Positions 26,173 to 36,530 of a stretch of DNA of 64,000 nt are shown piece by piece (positions within the stretch are counted from its first letter, which is position 1; every line of letters begins with the position of its first letter). Position numbers and translations under genes: made by a program. The stretch comes from DATMRF01 sp035566435 (GTDB taxonomy: Bacteria; Verrucomicrobiota; Verrucomicrobiia; Limisphaerales; UBA8199). Where the stretch lies: NCBI GenBank assembly GCA_035566435.1, contig DATMRF010000118.1, positions 74,885-138,884 of the forward strand. The letters run 5' to 3'. The notes beneath the pieces were generated by a model, which made no database searches, had not been told where the DNA came from, and worked only from the letters and a program-made list of their open reading frames with translations.

Positions 26173-26752
26173 GCGAACGGGACCGGGTGGTCAGAAAAAA
26201 AATCGCAGCGGCCCAACCGGCAATCTGGAGGCCCGACAGGATGACCGCCAGCACCAGTCGAATCCTGGTGGGGTGGACGATGCTCCGGGGCGAATTCCAA
26301 CGACGAAGGGCGACGAATAGAGCCATCGGCGCTGTGATGATGGTGAGATAAAAAATCAGCAGTGGATACAATGCCAGGCCCAGGGCAATATTGTCGTAAA
26401 GCGTGCGCTCGTTCTCCAGCCGTTTGATCTTGCCCTTCCGTTTGCCGGACTCGAGGCAGGCCGGGCAAAAATGCTCGCCATGCAATTCGCAATCGCAGAG
26501 CGCGCACATAAACCGGCCGCAGGCTTCACAGGGCCGCACGGCCTTTTTCTGAGGGTGATAAAAACAACTCGCTTCGTTTTCGACCACGAGGACCTCCCCC
26601 GCGCTGCCGGGAACGACCCGGCGAAACAGAGCAGGAAAGACTTCCGCTTGAAGCGGCACTCCGCACGACAAGCATGGGATTAGTTCCGGCTGGTTCAGGT
26701 GAACCTCCGTGAGCGTCGTCTGGCATTTGGGGCACTGCAGAGGCGAATTCAT
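26165..26752 (-). CDS. Zinc-ribbon membrane protein of unknown function
   Basis: 195 residues. It starts with a CPKC...CLSC ribbon (CPKCQTTLTEVHLNQPELIPCLSCG) and a second metal-binding cluster near residues 63-100 (CFYHPQKKAVRPCEACGRFMCALCDCELHGEHFCPACL), again B-box-like. Two membrane helices follow (IALGLALYPLLIFYLTIITAPMALFVAL; LVLAVILSGLQIAGWAAAIFFL). It resembles the small zinc protein two genes downstream in having a Cys cluster followed by helices. It lies 9 bp after the GYF-RDD gene in the operon. Function unknown. Confidence 0.75.
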   Translation of the reverse strand: MNSPLQCPKCQTTLTEVHLNQPELIPCLSCGVPLQAEVFPALFRRVVPGSAGEVLVVENEASCFYHPQKKAVRPCEACGRFMCALCDCELHGEHFCPACLESGKRKGKIKRLENERTLYDNIALGLALYPLLIFYLTIITAPMALFVALRRWNSPRSIVHPTRIRLVLAVILSGLQIAGWAAAIFFLTTRSRSHG

Positions 26753-26761
26753 CCCGAACCA

Positions 26762-27535
26762 CTACTTCAGGACCACGCGTGTGTTGCAGATCCTGTCGTG
26801 CAGCGCGCGTTTCTCGTCATCGAAAGCTGCGATGATGTACCCGACTGCACACAGGATGCCGCTGAGGAACTTGGCAAAGTAACGGCCGAGCGATCGCATG
26901 TAAGAAACCTTGGCGCCGTCGGGTGTGACCACTTTAATCTTGCACGCCATCTTGCCCAGCGTGGCGCCGTATTTGCCTATCATCACCGTCTCGTATGACA
27001 GGGCAATGGCAATCTCCAGGAAGAACACAAGCACAAAAATCGCGCTGAACCCGGCGGATGGATTCCGGTTGGTCTGGAAGGCGCCGAGTCCTGCGGCCAG
27101 GTTGATCGCAGTGTTCACCACCCACAGGATCAGCCCGTCCAGGAACACCGCTGCGAATCGCGTCCAAAAACCGGCGTAGTTCAGCGCCCCGGTGTTGAGC
27201 CGGGCACCTTCGGCCAGCTTTTGCATCAGGACCGGCTTGCACTTCGCGCACACATAAATGTTGCCGTGGCGAATCATGTCCTGGAGATTAAAGACCCCGT
27301 TGCACTCGGCACACACCCCCTCCGCGACCCCGGCGACGGGGGCCGCGGCAAGCGGGGGTGCGGCCGTTGCAGTCGCCGCTCCCGGTTTGACGTAATGGTA
27401 AGGTTGCCAGTCGGTCATGCCCTCACGCCACACGAGGGTATCAGTCTGGATCCGGCCGCTGCGTTCGAGTTCAGCCAGTTGTGCGTCGTCCACCGGGCCG
27501 GTTTGCTGGCCAGCCTCGACATAGTACCAGTTCAT
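26762..27535 (-). CDS. GYF_2 domain plus RDD domain membrane protein
   Basis: 257 residues. Residues 1-50 match a GYF_2 domain (MNWYYVEAGQQTGPVDDAQL, then TDTLVWREGMTDWQPY). A CAEC/CAKC zinc-binding pair lies near 75-100. The C-terminal RDD domain contains GFWTRFAAVFLDGLILWVV and KYGATLGKMACKIKVVTPDG. GYF_2 domains bind peptides or mediate protein contacts at the membrane. First gene of the minus-strand operon. A possible promoter in the gap to glyS has TATAGA (complement of 27625-27630) with a weak TTCTTG 16 bp upstream. Confidence 0.85.
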   Translation of the reverse strand: MNWYYVEAGQQTGPVDDAQLAELERSGRIQTDTLVWREGMTDWQPYHYVKPGAATATAAPPLAAAPVAGVAEGVCAECNGVFNLQDMIRHGNIYVCAKCKPVLMQKLAEGARLNTGALNYAGFWTRFAAVFLDGLILWVVNTAINLAAGLGAFQTNRNPSAGFSAIFVLVFFLEIAIALSYETVMIGKYGATLGKMACKIKVVTPDGAKVSYMRSLGRYFAKFLSGILCAVGYIIAAFDDEKRALHDRICNTRVVLK

Positions 27536-27680
27536 AGAGTTAGAGAATCGGAGTTAGTATCTTTGTTCGACATCTGCGTGCTCCCATGGATTTGACATGG
27601 GCATCTTTTGCCACAAAACGCCAGTCTATAGCAAAGAGAATCTGCGCAAGAATCGGCTTGTGCCCTACCTTGACATCGCC

Positions 27681-29335
<1,655 letters not shown>

Positions 29336-29336
<1 letters not shown>

Positions 29337-29872
29337 TGCCGGCAAACCCGACAACGGGGGACGCCAAAGCGGGGCAGACCAAGAAGCGCGCGCCAACGCT
29401 CTACGCGATCATTGCGATCAAGTTGGGCAAAGGCCTGCTGTTGCTGCTCCTGGCGGGAGGGGTCTATCGATTGCGCGACAACAACCTGCCGCAGGAGTTC
29501 CGGCAAACGCTGGAGTTTTTTCACCTAGACCCGGAGAAAGCGTTCTTCACGGAACTCGCCAACAAAATCGGCCAGATCACGCCCGCCAATGTGAAGGCCA
29601 TTGCGCGGGGCACCGTGCTCTACAGCCTGTTTTCATTAGTGGAAGGCACGGGGCTGCTCTTTCGCGTGCCTTGGGCCGGCTGGCTCGCGATTGGCGAGTC
29701 GCTCTTTTTTATCCCCATCGAAATCCACGAGCTGATCCGGAGGCCCTCGCTCTCGGTGCTGGTCATCCTGGGCTTGAATGTGCTTATCGTCTGGTATCTG
29801 TTTAGAAATCACGGCCGCCTTTTCCACCACCACCAGCGAAATAAGCGAGTTAGTGAATCAGCAAATCAGTGA
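29336..29872 (+). CDS. DUF2127 family membrane protein
   Basis: 178 residues from ATG 29336, overlapping the glyS stop by one base. Four hydrophobic segments are visible: LYAIIAIKLGKGLLLLLLAGG, GTVLYSLFSLVEGTGLLF, WLAIGESLFFIPIEIHEL, and LSVLVILGLNVLIVWYLF. The LYSLFSLVEGTGLLFRVPWAGWL and FIPIEIHEL patterns fit DUF2127. Function unknown. The last residues (NKRVSESANQ) are encoded by a GTGAATCAG-type microrepeat that forms the left arm of an intergenic inverted structure, so the natural C-terminus may once have been different. Confidence 0.8.
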
Positions 29873-29970
29873 ATGAACGCACGGTCTTTGGGCCGAAACT
29901 CTTCGCACGCTGGCCGATTCTTCGGTTCATTCCGCACTGACTCATTGATTCATTGACTCATTGATTCGCC
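29848..29970. repeat. Inverted short-period repeat arms around a 46-bp core
   Basis: The left arm (29848-29878) has repeats of the GAATCAG/GTGAATGA type. The right arm (29925-29970) repeats TCATTGAT/TCATTGAC. GAATGAAC (29871-29878) pairs exactly with GTTCATTC (29925-29932), and the rest pairs partially. The core 29879-29924 is not repetitive. The locus separates the DUF2127 gene from larB. Confidence 0.65.
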
Positions 29971-29996
29971 AATTTACCTGTGGCATTTTGCCCGGC

Positions 29997-30755
29997 GTGA
30001 CCACGACCGAAGCCATTCAACTGCTCGAAAGATTCCGCGCTGGACAGGTAGGCCGGGACAAGGTCTTGCAGGCGTTCCAGGCCGCGCCAGTCGCCAACCT
30101 CGGTTTTGCTCAAGTGGACACCCACCGCGCGTTGCGCCGAGGCTTTCCAGAAGTCATTTTCGGCGCAGGCAAAACACCGGAACAAGCCGCTAAGATCGCG
30201 GCCAAACTGCTCGACCACGACCAGCGAGTACTCGTGACGCGGGCTACGGCAGAACAGGCCCGGCTCTTCCGCCGTAAATTCAAAGACGCCGTCCATCACG
30301 AGACCGCCCGCTGCCTGACCATCGATCGCAAGGCCTTGGCCAAACGGCCCGGGACCATCGCGGTCGTGTGCGCCGGCACAAGCGATTTACCGGTCGCCGA
30401 AGAGGCGGCGGTAACTGCGGATATTATGGGCAACCGGGTTGAACGCGTTTCGGACGTCGGCGTATCCGGCGTGCACCGGTTGTTCGGTCAATTGGACCGG
30501 ATTCAGAGTGCCAACGTGATCATCGTAGCTGCGGGGATGGAAGGCGCTCTGCCAAGCGTGGTAGCCGGGCTGGTCTCTAAACCGGTTATTGCCGTGCCGA
30601 CCAGCATCGGGTATGGCGCCAGCTTCGGCGGACTGGCCGCGCTGCTCGGCATGCTCAATAGCTGCGCCAGCGGCATGACCGTTGTGAACATCGACAACGG
30701 CTTCGGCGCCGGTTACGCCGCCAGCCAGATCAACGCTCTGGCGGCGAAGGAATGA
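29997..30755 (+). CDS. larB: Nickel-pincer cofactor carboxylase LarB
   Basis: 252 residues from GTG 29997 (start TTTEAIQLLERFRAGQVGRDKVL). A TTG at 29961 would start inside the repeat arm and is less likely. The N-terminal helical part carries FPEVIFGAGKTPEQAAKI, and the C-terminal half is a PurE/AIR-carboxylase-like domain: IAVVCAGTSDLPVAEEAAVTADIMGN, ANVIIVAAGMEGALPSVVAGLVSKPVIAVPTSIGYG. LarB carboxylates and hydrolyses nicotinic acid adenine dinucleotide, the first step of the nickel-pincer nucleotide used by lactate racemase. It overlaps larC by ATGA (30752-30755). larA and larE are not in the window. Confidence 0.93.
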   Translation: MTTTEAIQLLERFRAGQVGRDKVLQAFQAAPVANLGFAQVDTHRALRRGFPEVIFGAGKTPEQAAKIAAKLLDHDQRVLVTRATAEQARLFRRKFKDAVHHETARCLTIDRKALAKRPGTIAVVCAGTSDLPVAEEAAVTADIMGNRVERVSDVGVSGVHRLFGQLDRIQSANVIIVAAGMEGALPSVVAGLVSKPVIAVPTSIGYGASFGGLAALLGMLNSCASGMTVVNIDNGFGAGYAASQINALAAKE

Positions 30756-32029
30756 AATCTCTCTATCTCGATATATTCAGCGGCATCAGCGGCGATATGT
30801 TCATCGGCGCCCTGGTGGACCTCGGCGTCGAGCCCCGGGCGCTGGAGGCGGCCTTGGCGCGATTGCCGCTGGAGGGCTACCATCTCCACTTTACTCGCGC
30901 GCATAAGGGCAGTATCGAAGGCGTGAAATTCGATGTCCACATCTCCGGCGATCACGAACACGAACACGAGCATCTTCACGAGCATTCACACTCGCCTTCG
31001 CAACCGCACCCACACACGCACGGTCACAGCCACAGTCACGGCCACGAACACAGCCGGACGTTCACCGAAATCAAACAACTCATCACTCAAAGCCCGCTCT
31101 CCGATTGGGTAAAACAGAAATCAATCGCCGTGTTCCAGCGCATCGCGGTCGCGGAAGGAAAAATCCACGGCCTGCCGGCGGACCAGGTCCACTTCCACGA
31201 AGTCGGCGCGGTGGATTCCATCGTCGATATCGTCGGCGGCTGCATCGGGCTGGAACTGTTGGGCAAGCCGAAGGTGCTGGCCAGCTCGGTGGTCGAAGGC
31301 TGTGGCTGGGTCGATTGCGCCCACGGCCGTTTCCCGATCCCGGCGCCGGCGACGCTGGCCATTCTAGGCGCGCGCGGCATTCCCCTGTCCCAATGCAGTG
31401 AGCCGCACGAACTGGTGACCCCCACTGGCGCCGCGTTGCTCGCGGAGCTCGTCGAGACCTTCGGGCCGATGCAGGGAATCGTCGCCGAGAAGATTGGTTT
31501 TGGCCTCGGCAGCCGCGAGAACAAGACCCGCCCCAACGTGCTGCGGGCGATTCTGGGCGAAGCATCCTCCGCCAGCGCTGTGCATGACTGGGACACCGAC
31601 ACCATCGCCGTCCTTGAAACCAACCTTGACGATATCAGCGCAGAAATCCTCGGCCACTTCGTTGAACAAGCGCTTTCGGCCGGGGCACTCGATGTATTCC
31701 ACACACCGATTCAGATGAAGAAAAACCGGCCGGGCGCCCTGCTCACTGTCTTGTGCGCGGAGGCTGACGCCGACAAGTTCGCTGAAATGATGTTGCGGGA
31801 AACCACCAGTTTCGGCATTCGCCGACACAACGTTGAGCGCCGCAAACTGCGCCGAGAATTCGCAACTGTCCAAACACCCTATGGGGATGTAACCGTCAAG
31901 CTCGGCCGTCTTGATGGCCGCGTCGTTCAAACCGCTCCGGAATTCGAGTCCTGCAAGAAGCTGGCGGCGCAAGCAAACGTTCCCCTGAAAACAGTATATG
32001 AGGCCGCCCTCAAAGCGGTGAAAGTTTGA
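30752..32029 (+). CDS. larC: Nickel insertion protein LarC
   Basis: 425 residues. It starts LYLDIFSGISGDMFIGALVDLG (family signature). A His-rich segment at 68-100, about half histidine, probably binds Ni(II). It continues with VHFHEVGAVDSIVDIVGGCIGLELL and the C-terminal domain VLETNLDDISAEILGHFVEQAL. LarC is the CTP-dependent nickel insertase of pincer cofactor synthesis. In some bacteria larC is read through a programmed frameshift; here both halves are in one frame. It overlaps larB and the Trm112-like gene, so the three are coupled. Confidence 0.95.
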   Translation: MKSLYLDIFSGISGDMFIGALVDLGVEPRALEAALARLPLEGYHLHFTRAHKGSIEGVKFDVHISGDHEHEHEHLHEHSHSPSQPHPHTHGHSHSHGHEHSRTFTEIKQLITQSPLSDWVKQKSIAVFQRIAVAEGKIHGLPADQVHFHEVGAVDSIVDIVGGCIGLELLGKPKVLASSVVEGCGWVDCAHGRFPIPAPATLAILGARGIPLSQCSEPHELVTPTGAALLAELVETFGPMQGIVAEKIGFGLGSRENKTRPNVLRAILGEASSASAVHDWDTDTIAVLETNLDDISAEILGHFVEQALSAGALDVFHTPIQMKKNRPGALLTVLCAEADADKFAEMMLRETTSFGIRRHNVERRKLRREFATVQTPYGDVTVKLGRLDGRVVQTAPEFESCKKLAAQANVPLKTVYEAALKAVKV

Positions 32030-32277
32030 TGAACGAGCCTGAATTCTTGAGCCTGTTGTGCTGCCCGGAAACACGCCAGGACCTGCGCCTGGCGGAGGCC
32101 GCGCTTCTGGACGAGCTAAACCGCCGAATCGGCTCCGGTTCCCTGAAAAACCGCGCCGGCCAGGTGGTCTCCGAGAAACTTAGCGAGGGCCTTGTCCGCG
32201 CCGACGGCAAATTCCTTTATCCCATTCGGCAGAATATTCCAGTGATGTTGCTCAACGAGGCAATCCCGTTGGGGTAA
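32029..32277 (+). CDS. Trm112-like small protein
   Basis: 82 residues from ATG 32029 (overlaps the larC stop as TGATG). The pattern FLSLLCCPETRQDLRLAEAALLDELNRRI ... GLVRADGKFLYPIRQNIPVMLL is the Trm112p domain, although only one Cys pair (CC) is obvious, so zinc binding may be lost. In eukaryotes and archaea Trm112 activates methyltransferases; bacterial members often sit beside methyltransferase or LPS genes. Here a Dam-type methylase follows 8 bp downstream. A functional link is possible but unproven. Confidence 0.8.
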   Translation: MNEPEFLSLLCCPETRQDLRLAEAALLDELNRRIGSGSLKNRAGQVVSEKLSEGLVRADGKFLYPIRQNIPVMLLNEAIPLG

Positions 32278-32285
32278 TCCTTAGA

Positions 32286-33107
32286 ATGATGCAGACCGTG
32301 TCTCACGCTGTGATACCCCTCCCGCTAGCCGGGCCACTGGCACCACCCTTGAAATGGGCCGGGGGGAAGCGCTGGCTGGTCCCACGGCTCGCGTCGCTCT
32401 GGCGACCTTACTCGAAACGCCGCCTGGTCGAACCGTTCTGCGGAGCGCTGGCGGTTACCCTAAGTCTCGTGCCCGAACGGGCGCTGCTCAACGACAGCAA
32501 TCCGCACCTGGTCCATTTTCTTTCGTGGCTGAAGCGCGGCCTTAAAACCACGCTGTGGATGGAGTACGACAAGGAGCTCTATTACGTGCATCGCAAGCGG
32601 TTTAATGAACTGCTCGCGAACGGCCAGGGAGAAACCGCGGAAGCGGCGGCGCTCTTTTATTATCTAAACCGGACCTGCTTCAACGGCCTGTGCCGGTTCA
32701 ACCGTCGGGGAGAATTCAATGTGCCGTTCGGCCAATACAAGAACATCAATTACGTCCGCGACTTCACGCCCTACCAAAGAACGTTTGCAAATTGGGAACT
32801 CACGAGCGTCGATTTCGAGTCGGTCGCCCTCGACCCGCAGGATTTCGTTTATGCTGACCCGCCGTTCGACGTCGAATTTACCCAGTATGCGAAGGAAGGT
32901 TTTGCCTGGGAGGACCAGGTGCGGGCAGCGGAATGGCTCGCGCGGCACAAAGGTCCGGTGGTTCTGTCGAACCAGGCAACCGAGCGCATCGTCGAACTGT
33001 ACCAGAAGCTCCGTTTCACACTGCGATTTCTCGATGCGCCGCGCCGGATAAGTTGCACGGGCGATCGGAAGCCGGCTCGCGAAGTGCTGGCTGTCAGGAA
33101 TATCTGA
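32286..33107 (+). CDS. Dam-family DNA adenine methyltransferase (orphan)
   Basis: 273 residues, D12 class N6-adenine methyltransferase. LKWAGGKRWLVPRL at 22-35 and VEPFCGALAVTLSL at 48-61 form the SAM-binding motif. LNRTCFNGLCRFNRRGEFNVPFG at 127-149 is the target-recognition signature of the Dam/DpnII group. The catalytic motif at 191-194 is DPPF instead of the usual DPPY. No restriction endonuclease gene is adjacent, so it looks like a solitary methylase or a remnant of a restriction system. The recognition site may be GATC by family, but this is inference. It is 8 bp after the Trm112-like gene. Confidence 0.88.
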   Translation: MMQTVSHAVIPLPLAGPLAPPLKWAGGKRWLVPRLASLWRPYSKRRLVEPFCGALAVTLSLVPERALLNDSNPHLVHFLSWLKRGLKTTLWMEYDKELYYVHRKRFNELLANGQGETAEAAALFYYLNRTCFNGLCRFNRRGEFNVPFGQYKNINYVRDFTPYQRTFANWELTSVDFESVALDPQDFVYADPPFDVEFTQYAKEGFAWEDQVRAAEWLARHKGPVVLSNQATERIVELYQKLRFTLRFLDAPRRISCTGDRKPAREVLAVRNI

Positions 33108-33161
33108 ACGCTGTCGAAATCGAGGCTTGTCTTTCCTGCAAGCCATGATTTCAGTTGGAAC

Positions 33162-35942
33162 ATGGCCAACCCGGCAAAGCATGGCGCCCGAGGCGAATCT
33201 CGCCGCGATTTTCTCAAAAGAACAGCGACCGTAACCGCGGGCCTCGCGACCGCCTCCGTCTCAGAGGACCTCTTTCCGGCTCACGGTCGAGAGTCGGCAA
33301 CTGTTGTCATTGTGCCCGATCGCGAGGAACCGGCGGTTGGCCAGAAACCGGTGCAATGGGCCATCGGCCAGCTTCAGGCCGCGTTGGAGACGCACGGCCT
33401 TCGCGCCCGGGTTCAACCCGTTCTTGAAGCCGCGCCTGCAAACGCGTCCTGCGTGCTGGTCTCCGGCAGCAGGACGTCATTGAGCCGCGAAGTGGTCGGC
33501 GCCGCAGGAGCAAGAGTGGCTGAAGCTCCCGAAGGCCTGGCCCTCGTGTCCGGGAAAGCCGGCGGGAGGGCTGTCATGCTTGCTTGCGGCTCGGACACCC
33601 GAGGCCTTGTGTATGCCCTCCTCGAATTGGCGGATCGGGTCCGGTTCGCCACCGACCCGCTCGCCGAGCTGAAGAAAAAAGGCCCGACGAGCCAACAGCC
33701 GGCGAATCAGGTCCGCAGCATCGCCCGCCTGTTCGCCAGCGACTTCGAAGACAAGTCCTGGTTCAATGACCGGACCTTTTGGGAGCGGTATCTTACAGAG
33801 CTGGCAACACACCGGTTCAACCGGTCCAGCCTGATGCTGGGCCTCGGTTACGATTTCCCGACCGATATCCGCGACGCGTATTTTCATTTTGCGTATCCGT
33901 TCCTGGTTTCGCCGCACGGCTACGACGTTCGTGCAGTGCCATTACCAGAGGGAGAGCGAGAGCGGAACCTGGCGATGCTGCAGTACATCAGCGAAGAAAC
34001 GGCGCGGCGTGGCCTCCATTTTCAACTCGGGCTTTGGACTCACGCCTACCAATGGGTCGATAGTCCCAAGGCGAATTATGTTATCCAGGGGTTGTCTGCC
34101 AAAACCCACGCGCCTTACTGCCGCGACGCCTTGGAAACCCTGCTGCGAGCCTGCCCGGCGATCAGTGGTGTGACGTTTCGTGTCCATGGCGAGAGCGGTG
34201 TTGCGGAAGGCAGCTACGATTTCTGGAAAACGGTCTTCGACGGCGTAGCACGGTGCGGGCGACAGGTTGAGATTGATATGCACGCCAAGGGCATCGACGA
34301 CCGGATGATCGAACTGGCGCTGGCCACCGGCATGCCGGTGAAGGTCTCCCCGAAATTCTGGGCGGAACACATGGGGCTCGGCTACATGCAAGGCGCCATC
34401 CGCCCGCTCGAAATGCCACCGCGCGAACAGACCGACCGGGGATTCTTTGCAATGAGCTCCGGCTCGCGGCGCTTCCTCCGATACGGATACGGCGACCTGC
34501 TAAAGGAAAACCGCGCGTATGGAGTGCTGCACCGGATTTGGCCCGGGACCCAACGGCTGTTGCTATGGGCGGACCCGGAACTAGCGGCGGATTACGGCCG
34601 GGCTTCGAGTTTCTGCGGCAGCGCTGGAGTTGAATGGTGCGAACCCCTTTCGTTCAAAGGCCGCAAGGGTTCCGGCCTGCCGGGCGGCCGCAACGCCTAC
34701 GCCGATGTTTCGCTGCGCCCCTCCGGCGGCGATTTTGAGAAATACCTCCTGAGCTACCGGGTGTGGGGCAGGCGAATTTACGACCCCAATTGCAACGCGG
34801 AGGAATGGCAGCGCTGCCTGCGCTCGCAGTTTGGCAAAGGCGCCGGGGCAATCGAGACGGCCGTGAGCCAGGCCGGCCGAATCCTGCCGCTGATCACCAC
34901 CGCTCATTGTCCGTCCGCGGCGAACAACAATTACTGGCCGGAAATGTACACGAACATGGCCATCGTGGACGCCAAACGTCCCCATCCCTACGGCGATACC
35001 CTGAGTCCAAAACGCTTCGGCACGGTGAGCTCGTTGGACCCGGAATTCTTCTCGCGCGTCGATGACTTTGCTGAGGAATTGTTTAAGGGCGAAACCAACG
35101 CGAGACGTTCACCGGCCGAGGTCGCGGCCTGGCTGGAATCCTACGCGGCAGGCGCGGAGGCGGCGATGGTCCAGGCGAGAGCGCGAACCCGCAGGCCAGA
35201 AGCGCCCGAGTTCCGGCGCGCCGCCGCCGACGTGGCGCTCCAGAGCGGGCTGGGTCATTTTTTTGCGTGGAAATTTCGAGCGGCGGTGCTGTTCGCGCTG
35301 TACCAACGCAGCGAGTACCGACCCGCCCTGAAGGAGGCGCTTAAGGCGTATCGGCAGGCCCGAGGCGCCTGGGCCCAGGCAGTAACGGCGGCGAGAAACA
35401 TTTATCGGGCCGACGTGACGTTCGGCCCCGGGGATTTTCAGCGGGGTCATTGGCTGGACCGTCTCCCGGCTATCGACGCCGATATCGCTGATATGGAAAG
35501 AATCCTGCAACGGGCGAACGCCGCGAAAACAGCCGCGGCGGCGCCCGCGCCTGCTATGGACCGCGCGATCAAAGCTGTTTTGAGGCAACCACTTGAGCGG
35601 CGGCGAATGGCAAAACTTGATCTTCATCGGCCGCCGACAACCTTCCGCCGCGGTGCACCTCTCCTGGTTGAAATCTCAGTCGCGCCGGACCGGGACGCGA
35701 CACAAATGAAGAGCGTCTACTTGCGGTTTCGCCGCGTGAATCAGGCTGAACTTTGGCAGGCAGTCGAAATGCGCCAGGAGGGTACGAATTACAGCGCCTC
35801 GATACCGGCTGATTACACGGATTCACCGTTTCCGCTTCAATATCACTTTGAACTGCGGGAGCGCTCGGGCGTCGCCTGGTTTTTCCCCGGGCTATGGCCC
35901 GGCTGGGAGGGACAACCCTATTTCGTGGCACGCCAGGCGTAG
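33162..35942 (+). CDS. Tat-exported glycosidase-like protein
   Basis: 926 residues. The N-terminus has a twin-arginine signal (SRRDFLKRTATVTAGLATA, Arg14-Arg15). Next comes a domain (QWAIGQLQAALETHGLRARVQ ... GLALVSGKAGGRAVMLACGSDTRGLVYALLELADRVRF) like the N-terminal alpha/beta domain that precedes catalytic barrels in GH67, GH115 and GH20 enzymes. A TIM-barrel-like middle follows (FERYLTELATHRFNRSSLMLGLGYDF-like region, WERYLTEL). The substrate is unknown; a uronic-acid or plant/algal polysaccharide substrate is a guess from the domain. It begins 54 bp after the methylase gene with no clear shared function. Confidence 0.7.
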   Translation: MANPAKHGARGESRRDFLKRTATVTAGLATASVSEDLFPAHGRESATVVIVPDREEPAVGQKPVQWAIGQLQAALETHGLRARVQPVLEAAPANASCVLVSGSRTSLSREVVGAAGARVAEAPEGLALVSGKAGGRAVMLACGSDTRGLVYALLELADRVRFATDPLAELKKKGPTSQQPANQVRSIARLFASDFEDKSWFNDRTFWERYLTELATHRFNRSSLMLGLGYDFPTDIRDAYFHFAYPFLVSPHGYDVRAVPLPEGERERNLAMLQYISEETARRGLHFQLGLWTHAYQWVDSPKANYVIQGLSAKTHAPYCRDALETLLRACPAISGVTFRVHGESGVAEGSYDFWKTVFDGVARCGRQVEIDMHAKGIDDRMIELALATGMPVKVSPKFWAEHMGLGYMQGAIRPLEMPPREQTDRGFFAMSSGSRRFLRYGYGDLLKENRAYGVLHRIWPGTQRLLLWADPELAADYGRASSFCGSAGVEWCEPLSFKGRKGSGLPGGRNAYADVSLRPSGGDFEKYLLSYRVWGRRIYDPNCNAEEWQRCLRSQFGKGAGAIETAVSQAGRILPLITTAHCPSAANNNYWPEMYTNMAIVDAKRPHPYGDTLSPKRFGTVSSLDPEFFSRVDDFAEELFKGETNARRSPAEVAAWLESYAAGAEAAMVQARARTRRPEAPEFRRAAADVALQSGLGHFFAWKFRAAVLFALYQRSEYRPALKEALKAYRQARGAWAQAVTAARNIYRADVTFGPGDFQRGHWLDRLPAIDADIADMERILQRANAAKTAAAAPAPAMDRAIKAVLRQPLERRRMAKLDLHRPPTTFRRGAPLLVEISVAPDRDATQMKSVYLRFRRVNQAELWQAVEMRQEGTNYSASIPADYTDSPFPLQYHFELRERSGVAWFFPGLWPGWEGQPYFVARQA

Positions 35943-35962
35943 GAAATACAGAATGCCGCTCC

Positions 35963-36520
35963 TCATCCAAACCCAATCTCCGCCGCCACGCCCTGCATCG
36001 CGGTGATGACGGTTTGGATGTGTTCGTCCAGGGGCAGGTTAAGCAGCTGCGCGCCCTTCTCGATGTCCTCGCGTTTAACTGCCGCAGCGAACGATTTCTG
36101 CTTCATCTTTTTGCGCACGCTGCTCGGAGCCATGCCGACCAATTTCTGGGGCCGAACGTAACCGACGGCGGTGACGAAGCCGCAAAGTTCATCGACCGCA
36201 AACAGCGTCTTGCGCAGCGGCCGGTCCAGCGGGTACTGGTCCCAGTTCCAGTCGGCGTGCGAAAGGATGGCACCGACAATTTCTTCGTCCACGCCGAGTT
36301 CGCGGAGGATGCGCGCGCCTTCACGCGTGTGGTCGGGCGGATTGGGCCACCGTTCATAGTCAAAATCGTGTATCAGGCCCGTGAGGCCCCAGAACTCGGC
36401 GCTTTCCCCGAAACGAGAAGCGTAGAGGCGCATCGCGGCCTCCACCGCCAGCGCGTGTTTAATGAGGGATTCCGACTGCGTGTATTCTTTCAGCAAGGCG
36501 AGGGCTTCGTCGCGTTTCAT
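35963..36520 (-). CDS. HD-domain phosphohydrolase-like protein
   Basis: 185 residues. The HD pattern is H (SLIKHALAVE), HD (LTGLIHDFDYERWP), a later DHTREGARIL, and a further His/Asp region ILSHADWNW, consistent with the HD metal-dependent phosphohydrolase fold. The substrate is unknown. The C-terminal half (LCGFVTAVGYVRPQKLVGM) resembles the HDIG-type single-domain proteins of Verrucomicrobiota. It ends 20 bp from the convergent glycosidase-like gene and starts 10 bp downstream of the metF stop on the same strand, so the two are probably cotranscribed. Confidence 0.82.
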   Translation of the reverse strand: MKRDEALALLKEYTQSESLIKHALAVEAAMRLYASRFGESAEFWGLTGLIHDFDYERWPNPPDHTREGARILRELGVDEEIVGAILSHADWNWDQYPLDRPLRKTLFAVDELCGFVTAVGYVRPQKLVGMAPSSVRKKMKQKSFAAAVKREDIEKGAQLLNLPLDEHIQTVITAMQGVAAEIGFG

Positions 36521-36530
36521 GTGCCACCTC

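Noticed and set aside
27592..27597. TTGACA as a -35 box for glyS
   Set aside because: No reasonable -10 box lies 16-18 bp downstream.
33162..35942. Specific glycoside hydrolase family
   Set aside because: The N-terminal domain is suggestive, but catalytic residues of no one family could be identified by eye.
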